Source: Sanghuangporus weigelae | Lineage: Eukaryota; Basidiomycota; Agaricomycetes; Hymenochaetales; Hymenochaetaceae | DNA: 64,000 nucleotides | Reading direction: 5' to 3' | Assembly: GCA_033182465.1 (NCBI GenBank) | Contig: CP137322.1 | Location: 868,001-932,000, forward strand | In this document: positions 57,659-64,000 of the stretch, in pieces | Layout of the letters: the number at the start of each line of letters is the position of its first letter | Position numbering within the stretch: position 1 is the first letter of the stretch | Position numbers and translations under genes: made by a program | The notes under the pieces: model-generated | What the model was told of the DNA's origin: nothing | Databases searched by the model: none | What the model saw: the letters and a program-made list of their open reading frames with translations, nothing else

Positions 57659-58543
57659 TCAGGACTGACCAACTTCACTATTAACATATTCCTCCAGATA
57701 AATTCTTGTCGTTCCCCGCCTCTTCCGTAATATGTACCGATCAATATAAAATGTTTCATAAAAGCTGGATGTCAGTCGTTTCGCTTTTATGTTTTCTGGT
57801 CTTTTGGCAACAGCATATGCGTGCGACCTCCAGATATAATATATGTTGCAAGTCCGAACCCTGTCTCTGGATCAGGGGCTCCAGACCAGTACAATAGGAG
57901 CTGGGTTTCAATGCGCAATAACATATTATTGTAAATTACCAAAGACAAAGAACTTACTCCTCCGTTCTCGACCGCTTCTTCACGCACTTTCCTAATCGCT
58001 TCATGGTAGTCTGGTGAATGATTTCGGTCTCTCTAAATATCAGCCAAGTGGAAGTCTTCTACCTTGCACATTAGATCCTAGCTTCCTGAGAGAACGGAAG
58101 CCAACACAATTCCACTCGCCTTCCATCTCCTCAGGGAGATGTAGCTCGCTCCATTTGAAAGCATATTCCAATGGCTTGCTTGCGTGTCTATCATCGAGCG
58201 ATTTGAAGTTATGCAAAGCACGGTATAGTGACAAGGACGGGGCATCGATCGCTGATAGACGCGCTTCTGTGCTGGTATCTGAGGAAATTTGACCAGGAAG
58301 CTCTACCCCTGCAGGTAAGGATGGTATAACGAGGTTATACCTCGGCGGAGGTGTGAATATACAATAAGTCGACGTCTCAGTATGCACTACAAGAATGGGA
58401 TGATGACATACCAGACGCACCAGACATTTCGTTTGCACTAGTAATCGGGGTTGAACGGTAGTTCTCCTACCTATAAGTGCGTTCAAAGTGACTCGACGTA
58501 GGTTGATGAGTCGATTTGAAATAACGGAGCCCGAAATCCTCAA
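57659..58543 (-). pseudogene. UPF0643 copy, frameshifted
   Basis: This matches the neighbouring UPF0643 gene in its last two thirds. LSLYRALHNFKSLDDRHASK, KWSELHLPEEMEGEWNCVGF and LLLYWSGAPDPETGFGLAT are followed, in a different frame, by IWRSHAYAVAKRPENIKAKR, and then FYIDRYILRKRRGTTRIY. The frame change lies in the run TATATTATAT near 57845, which points to a two-base slip. The first 90 residues (MRISGSVISNRLINLRRVT) do not resemble the intact gene. I read it as a duplicated copy that lost its start and then its frame. Confidence 0.75.
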
Positions 58544-58781
58544 CTTCGATATGACTTTCAGAGTTCCATTTGGTCAAACCGGCAGGAGATCCGTTATATT
58601 CAATGTCTCAGCAATATGTTCACAAAACGATATTGATAAGCATCCCATTGTCTTGAAACGCCATGAGGGCAAACCCCTCCCATTCTCTAAGGAAGTCTCA
58701 AAACCATACTGTTCATGGTGGTATCTACTGGATGATGATTACAAATGGCCAAATGATAAACTAAAAAAAGGCAGCTCTTAA
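58488..58781 (+). other. Possible small coding fragment, unrecognised
   Basis: A 97-codon reading, MTRRRLMSRFEITEPEILNF then DMTFRVPFGQTGRRSVIFNV and YCSWWYLLDDDYKWPNDKLK. The composition is protein-like rather than low complexity, but there is no family match, no clear promoter and no exon partner. It overlaps the 5' end of the UPF0643 pseudogene on the other strand, and may be the remains of an unrelated gene. Confidence 0.3.
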
Positions 58782-59080
58782 TGCGCGAAGCAAAGAGGAC
58801 ATTTTTGTTGAGAGCTTTCCCAAATACCGGAACTATCCTTCGTACTGGAACTGTGGCAACACTCCATTCCCATCGATTACCTCGATCAAGAAATTCAGTT
58901 ATGTTCTACTACAACAATTGAGTACACGATCATGATGTAAAACAGTATATAACATCTTTCAAAGCGTTGCAGTGCCAGATGCGAGCATGCACATGTGCAA
59001 AATCGGTATATGAATATGTAGAAACGGATATACTGCCAAGTTCGCAGGTTGCACAGAGCCCTAGGTGTAATTAGAATTCT

Positions 59081-60062
59081 TCACCAACCAACTTCGCCGT
59101 CAATATACTTTTCCACCGACACACTGGTCGTACCTCGTCGCTTACGAAGCACATGACGCTCAAGGGTATATATCTCGTATGCATCGCGTGCAAGTCGCAT
59201 TGCGCGAATGTGGTGTGGTCGCGAGTTTGCAGCGGCCGCGTGAGCACGAGATTGCCAAATACAAGTTGCGAGATTGAGTCCAGTAACAGGATCGGGTACG
59301 CCGTACCAGTACATAAGAAGCTGAGAGAAAAGTAAGTTTTCTTGAAGTCTAAAAATAGGTTCGCCGAAAAGAACGGCTTACGTACCCCTCCATTCTGGAC
59401 CGCCTCTTCATGCGCCTTCCCGTCAGCCTCGTATAGCTCTAGTGGGAAAGGAACAAATCAGCTCTAGGTTCAGGACTGTACGATATAAATAAGTGGAAAT
59501 CGCTCTCACCATCTCCATTGCTCCCTTGTCTTCGACGCGAACGGAAAGCAACGCAATACCATTCTCGTTCCTCGTCTTCGGGAAGACGCAACTCGGACCA
59601 ATTGAAAGCCTCTTCATATGGTCTGCTTGCGTATTTCTCATCCAGCGGCCTGAAGTAATGCAAAGTACGATGCAACGACAAGGATACAGGATCAATGTCT
59701 GGTAGACGCGTTGCCGTCGTCAGGACCGTCGGAGGTCGACTGACTGGCGATTCAAAATCGGAATCGGACGGTGGTGGTTGCTGGGCATGGACGGGCAACG
59801 ACGAGATAAGGGGAGGAAGGTAAAGAATTGGCTGTGTTGGGTGTACAAGAGACTCAGCAGTGAACGTTGGCTGCACGTGAGGATCTCTTTCGGTGTAGGG
59901 TGGAGGATCTTTCGCGCTAAGACGACCGTTAGCCTCACTCTCCGAGTGCAGCCTCTCCAGTAACTGTATTGAAGGGTGTGGTGGCACAGAAAACTTCGGT
60001 GCCAGTACTCCAATGTCAGACGGAAGAAATACGCCAGATACTAGAGGAGGGGCAGAAGACAT
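59081..60062 (-). CDS. UPF0643 family protein, 3 exons
   Basis: A fungal protein of unknown function, related to the Schizosaccharomyces UPF0643 proteins. The N-terminal 120 residues are Pro/Ser-rich, with SAKDPPPYTERDP, which contains a PPxY motif. The conserved core then runs LSLHRTLHYFRPLDEKYASR, FNWSELRLPEDEEREWYCVA, LYEADGKAHEEAVQNGG and LLMYWYGVPDPVTGLNLATC. It continues IWQSRAHAAAANSRPHHIRA, MRLARDAYEIYTLERHVLRK and ends SVEKYIDGEVGW. The two introns restore the core exactly, and the length of about 300 residues fits the family. The His/Arg-rich core suggests a folded enzyme-like domain, but no activity is known. Confidence 0.88.
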
Positions 60063-60788
60063 CTTGGCAGAACCAGAACTGAGAGAACGGCGGTGTTTGG
60101 GGGTATCGAAAGCAGTTCAGGTTTTTCAACGTCAAAAGCGTTTCAAAGCCACGTCTGTCAAATGGCGCAATCGCCCGTCTGTAAGCACGTCCAACCTTGA
60201 AAAATCCCTGAGAAAGAAAGAACAAGAGGCTACCTAAAATCCCTCTTCCGGTCTGTGAAAAATATCAATGGTGCAAGAAACACGTTATTCATCGATGGTG
60301 CTCAAATGACGTGACGTTGCGTATACTTGAAACGCGTACCGCAACCCCGTCATTTTCGCATACGTCTACGAGACGCACGGCCTTGTTTCCATTGGCCGTT
60401 AGAAGTTCGCAATAGTCCAGGCTGATTCAAATATGCTCAAATTATTAGCTGGCTGCAAAAGAAAGGGAAGCACGTGCTCGTCCTGTTACCGGGATCCGTA
60501 TAGTATCATTGTCACGATCCAACTTCTTCCCTGATGTTGCTTCAAGTCAGTTAGCCATGATAACAACGAGAGACCAATTCGATCGCAGCGGAAATCATGT
60601 GGTAGGGAATAAAAATAACGAATTCAAAGATTGCACATTACTGCGAGATGACCAAACACTCTAATCCGTCTATTCTTGAGCATCTTCCAACATTCCAACA
60701 CATTCGGACCTTTCTTTGCTCTCCGAAATCGTTGTATTATGATCTTTAAATAAGAGGTGCATTTGTATCGAAGGAGTCGAACTTGCCC
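60063..60788. other. Intergenic stretch
   Basis: Upstream region of the UPF0643 gene and downstream of the complex I gene. A 74-codon plus-strand reading (60013-60237) overlaps the UPF0643 start and is basic and repetitive; I treat it as a shadow. Confidence 0.4.
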
Positions 60789-61460
60789 TTACTTGACAAG
60801 AGACATGGGGAAATACGAATGCGGGTCGTGGGGAGCATTCTCTGTTAACTGGGGTTTCCAACGCTTGTACGGGATAGGTAGTATTGGCGGGAGATGAGAT
60901 TCTGAGTATACTTTTCGTGCATTCGCAATTGTTGCGATCGCTGCAGTGAGATCGACAGGAGGAGCACGAGTGGCGGGAACGGAGGCACCATCTGCAGGTT
61001 GTTGCTGTCCCTCCGTCGGTGCGGCAACGCTGCATTGGGCAATCAGTTAGTCATGAAGAGAAACGGGGTATACTGGTGAGCACAGATACTTACGCTGGTT
61101 GCTCGGGCTTCTGGAGTAGGAACGTCGCGAGTTCATCTTGCGTTACGACGGACAATTGCGGGTACGCACGGCGCACATCCCGCTTCCAGTATGGGTTCTG
61201 CGCCGGATCAGAGGCTGCAGCACCAGAATCAGAGCTACGCTACGTTTTGCGATCCTCGACATAAAGGAACACTCACCCTTCGTCGCCGGAGTCGCGTACT
61301 TCTCAGGGCGAGAACCAGGTTGAGGATACCTGTTCAAGGTGGGTAAAGGAAGACCACTCGAGATCTCAGGATTCACGACGGCGACATCACGAAATCTCTT
61401 CCAAAATCCCTTTGGCGATAAATGATAGAGTGTGTGGTCCGCTACTTTCTTGGTCGCCAT
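60789..61460 (-). CDS. Mitochondrial complex I accessory subunit (21 kDa type), 3 exons
   Basis: A small subunit of NADH:ubiquinone oxidoreductase. The exons read MATKKVADHTLYHLSPKGFW then KRFRDVAVVNPEISSGLPLP, the Pro-rich NRYPQPGSRPEKYATPA, and SDPAQNPYWKRDVRRAYPQL SVV... as the diagnostic block. A linker of Gln/Pro/Ala residues follows. The end is YSESHLPPILPIPYKRW then ENAPHDPHSYFPMSLVK. The two introns restore the PAQNPYWKRDVRR block and the linker. The GFW..FR..NP.S.GLP, NPYWKRDVRR and PYPMxLVK-like patterns match the 21.3-kDa-type fungal subunit as I recall it. About 180 residues. No cleavable presequence is obvious. Confidence 0.65.
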
Positions 61461-61850
61461 CGTGGGGCAGGTACAGCGAGCACGATGCGGACGTTGGTTG
61501 GCGGGACTTGTCTTCAAGTTAGCCAAAATAGGCAAGTATATCTCATGCTATCACTGCAGAAGTCAGAATCAACATCATGTTCCTACATTCTGAAGGACGG
61601 AGGCTGTTCCTGTAAATATGTATTTCGGGGCTAGAGCCTATTCACATAGATTTTAGGATGTACATCCACGCCTGAAGTAGTCCGAATGAGACTAAAGTTT
61701 ACTGAATGTAAAGATTTAGAGCATTTATAAACCGCTATTACGATAACTTGTCCTTGAGTCCATGAAAAATATAAATATAAATAATGTCCAGTGTCATCAT
61801 GAAATAGTACTTTAGGCCAAATGTTCGTCCGGTAGAGTCCTAGTCCGTAT

Positions 61851-62453
61851 TCACCAGAACTGCACCCATTTTTCCATGAAATTCTCGCCGTATATACTTG
61901 GTAAGAAGGTTCCTGGATATTTTAAGACCAGCTTGTGAACTGATTTTGCTATCTCGTCGTGGCTCGTTCCATTGTGGTATATGAATCTCGCATATGGCCT
62001 TCCTGGAGCTGCTGGGCAAGGGGCATCGACTGTTTTCAAAAGATATGGATATTTTTCGGCAAACCAAGCAAGCTACTATATACTCACCTACAATAAAAGG
62101 CTTTCCATGACTATCGTATACAGTATAAACGGTGCATCTTTGGTCAACCTTTTCTCTCAGGCCTGTCGGAGTCAATAAGCATGCAATTCTGAAGAAAGGT
62201 CGTAAGTGCACTCACATTCCTGTAGCTCCCAGACGTAGCTCTTCTTCACTAATTTTCTCGAGCCATGCTTATTGGTTCGGACGCACCACATTGAAGCGCA
62301 TGGACGTAAACTGAACGTACGATGCGTTCCCGTCACTCTTATCATATCCACGCCACAACTTCCCGCCGTATACTTGCGAATGTTTGCCACAAAGTAGGTC
62401 GGATCTGTCTCTCGATTTGGGTGGCGAGGAGCGTAAGCAATCCTTGCATCCAC
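61851..62453 (-). CDS. Unrecognised protein, at least 3 exons, start uncertain
   Basis: I do not recognise this gene. Exons read IAYAPRHPNRETDPTYFVAN, IRKYTAGSCGVDMIRVTGTH and KHGSRKLVKKSYVWELQE. Intron GTGAGT..CAG, phase 1, leads to LREKVDQRCTVYTVYDSHGK and PFIV. A second GTGAGT..CAG intron leads to APCPAAPGRPYARFIYHNGT, SHDEIAKSVHKLVLKYPGTF and LPSIYGENFMEKWVQFW, stopping at 61851-61853. Both junctions close in phase, which supports a real gene. The Met at 62453 is only a default: an open frame continues upstream to about 62490, so a further exon is likely. A kinase-like reading of the DSHGKPFIV part is possible but weak. Confidence 0.5.
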
Positions 62454-62964
62454 TTTTCGAGTTATCTCCGAGTCTTGATTGACTTTTTCACATTAGATTG
62501 TCCCTGATAGATACCGAAGGCCGTTCTGGTATAGCGCACCAGTATCAGATTTAGTGCATTACAAACGACTTGCTGCTTGCGTAAAGTTCATGTAATACGT
62601 ATCTGAGAGTTACGAAAGGCACGACCTAGAAAAACAGTTGAAGTTCCACGAGAAATAATAGCATCTGCGTTTCCAGCGATACGCCAGTTCATTTGGTCCA
62701 GAAAGCCTAAAATCGGGGCTCTTAACTGGAGAAAGTATAGTAAATCTCGAGAAAGTAAACGATCACAAGCAATTCATTCTATTCAAGTTTACATTACGCT
62801 AGTCACCAGGCAGAACCGCGCAGAGCCACGGCAAAAAAAATTCCGAGAGATGCCGTATAAAGAATTTCGGGCAATGAGATAGGAGAGTTCCGCTGAGACT
62901 CGCGTTAAGAAGACGAGAAGTTACGAGCAATAAGGACAAGCGAACGTAGCACAGGCGTTGTTAT
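62454..62964. other. Intergenic stretch
   Basis: Contains possible 5' exon(s) of the preceding minus-strand gene, which I could not define, and the 3' end of the next. Otherwise nothing is seen. Confidence 0.35.
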
Positions 62965-64000
62965 TCAAAGCTCTTCCAGAACCTGTCGAGCTCTGTACCT
63001 CCTTTCCATCAGCTCAATGTGGTTCTGCACTTTCTCGAGCGACCGAGTATATTTTTCCCTTGCCTCCATAAGCTCAGTCTTGAGACGGTCCAGTTCCGAT
63101 GTGAACGAGAAGTTTGATTGCGAATGCAATTTTCCGCTCATGTCGACATTGTTATGCGCACGCGTGCCTTCCAGTCTCTTCTGAAGAGAAAGAGTCCGTC
63201 TCAAGAGAGGTGACTGAGCCGCTCGAGTTGCTGAACTTCTTAGATTTGGAGGACTGAAAACTGAAGCACGAGGTGTACGGCAGCTATTTGACCTGATGCT
63301 AGTCCTAAGGACAGTCGGGCTTTTTGCTAGAGGAGATGGCAGCCCCGCGAGAGTAGATACGCTTGATTCGTCTGCTGATGTTGAATTGAGACTAAGAGAT
63401 TGCGACGCAGCTACATCTTGAAAATTGAGTCGTCGCAAAGGACCAGATCGATGAAGTCCCGAGCTAAGACCATCAGAAGAAAGGCGCAGTTTCCCTGTGG
63501 GAAGAGGTCGATTGGTTGGAACTGACATCGGACGTGCGGAAATGGTCAGCCGCCGATTCTCCTTTCCTAAGGGAGTCCTCAAAGAGCAAGAAAACAGAGT
63601 TGGAGAAAAGGGAGAAGCTACTGATGAGTTGCAAAGCTTTTTGCATTGTTCTTGAAGAATAGTCGAGTCTGCTAGAGTTTCCACGAGAACTGATCGTCCG
63701 CCAAGCTTCGCCGTTCTGGCACGCTTCTTCAAATCGTAAATGCTGGACAGCCTCTCGAATCGTACGAACAGGATGCTGTCACCAATATCAAAAGAGTGCT
63801 TGAAGCCAAGGATGCTTTCTCTAGAGGGAGACTATGAGTCCCATGGTCCTGCGCACAACCCATCAACCTACATCGTGCCACTCTCCTCACAGTATCGAAT
63901 GAGGGATTGCTCGTCTCCGACAGCAAGTACTCGAACTGTGTTGTTGAATTCGATATCCATTCCTAGACCGTTTGCATAGGACAAACCAAGAAAAAGCGGT
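62965..64000 (-). CDS. Partial gene with a C-terminal coiled coil, cut by the window end
   Basis: The first visible exon reads FLGLSYANGLGMDIEFNNTV then RVLAVGDEQSLIRYCEESG. It joins over a GTAGGT..ATAG intron to PSRESILGFKHSFDIGDSIL, FVRFERLSSIYDLKKRARTA and a Ser/Thr/Pro-rich stretch with many SP and TP sites. The end, FTSELDRLKTELMEAREKYT then RSLEKVQNHIELMERRYRAR, is a coiled coil of about 50 residues. The frame is open to the right edge, so the start lies beyond 64000. I do not recognise the family; it looks like a cytoskeletal, spindle or nuclear protein, by inference. Confidence 0.6.

Noticed and set aside
60013-60237. 74-codon plus-strand reading overlapping the UPF0643 start
   Set aside because: It overlaps a strong gene on the other strand and is basic and repetitive, without a family match.

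Overview
The window reads as nuclear DNA of a filamentous basidiomycete, probably an Agaricomycete. Genes are dense and on both strands, and most are cut by many 45-60 nt introns with GT..AG ends and CTAAY-like branch sites. Several families are typical of this group: DUF6533 membrane proteins, a GT90/CAP10-type glycosyltransferase, an Ssu1-like sulfite pump, a basidiomycete-style I9 inhibitor and UPF0643. I joined exons by eye from splice signals and conserved family motifs. Termini are less certain than cores. I see no tRNA, rRNA, CRISPR array or recognisable transposon.

Layout. 0.8-8.9 kb: gamma-glutamyltranspeptidase, two unrecognised genes, a 58-bp tandem duplication, and a TORC2 subunit (Bit61/HbrB) divergent from a Ree1/DUF1349 gene. 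9.7-20.3 kb: an accessory-looking block with two paralogous protein kinases on the minus strand, each followed by a patatin phospholipase sequence on the plus strand. The first patatin is a pseudogene, a third partial copy lies between the units, and the last copy is whole. 20.7-33.9 kb: a membrane-anchored methyltransferase, a decayed DUF6533 gene, GT90, a CECR5-like HAD hydrolase, an intact DUF6533 gene, the sulfite pump and the I9 inhibitor. 34.4-38.7 kb: a PAS-kinase-like kinase and an unrecognised 496-aa protein. 39.6-44.7 kb: a tandem family of single-pass membrane proteins with a coiled coil and a C-terminal PPSY motif, one whole and three decayed. 45.9-53.3 kb: a conserved housekeeping run of type II PI 4-kinase, Tat-SF1/Cus2, proteasome chaperone PAC2 and Naa50. 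54.6-64 kb: a small secreted protein, a large unrecognised protein, a UPF0643 pair (one decayed), a complex I accessory subunit, and two unrecognised genes, the last cut by the window end.

Most genes are ordinary single-copy cell machinery: TORC2 and PI4P signalling, U2 snRNP, proteasome assembly, N-terminal acetylation, glutathione and sulfite handling. The most unusual content is the duplicated kinase/patatin unit and the membrane PPxY array. Both show birth-and-death evolution, and neither matches a system I can name.
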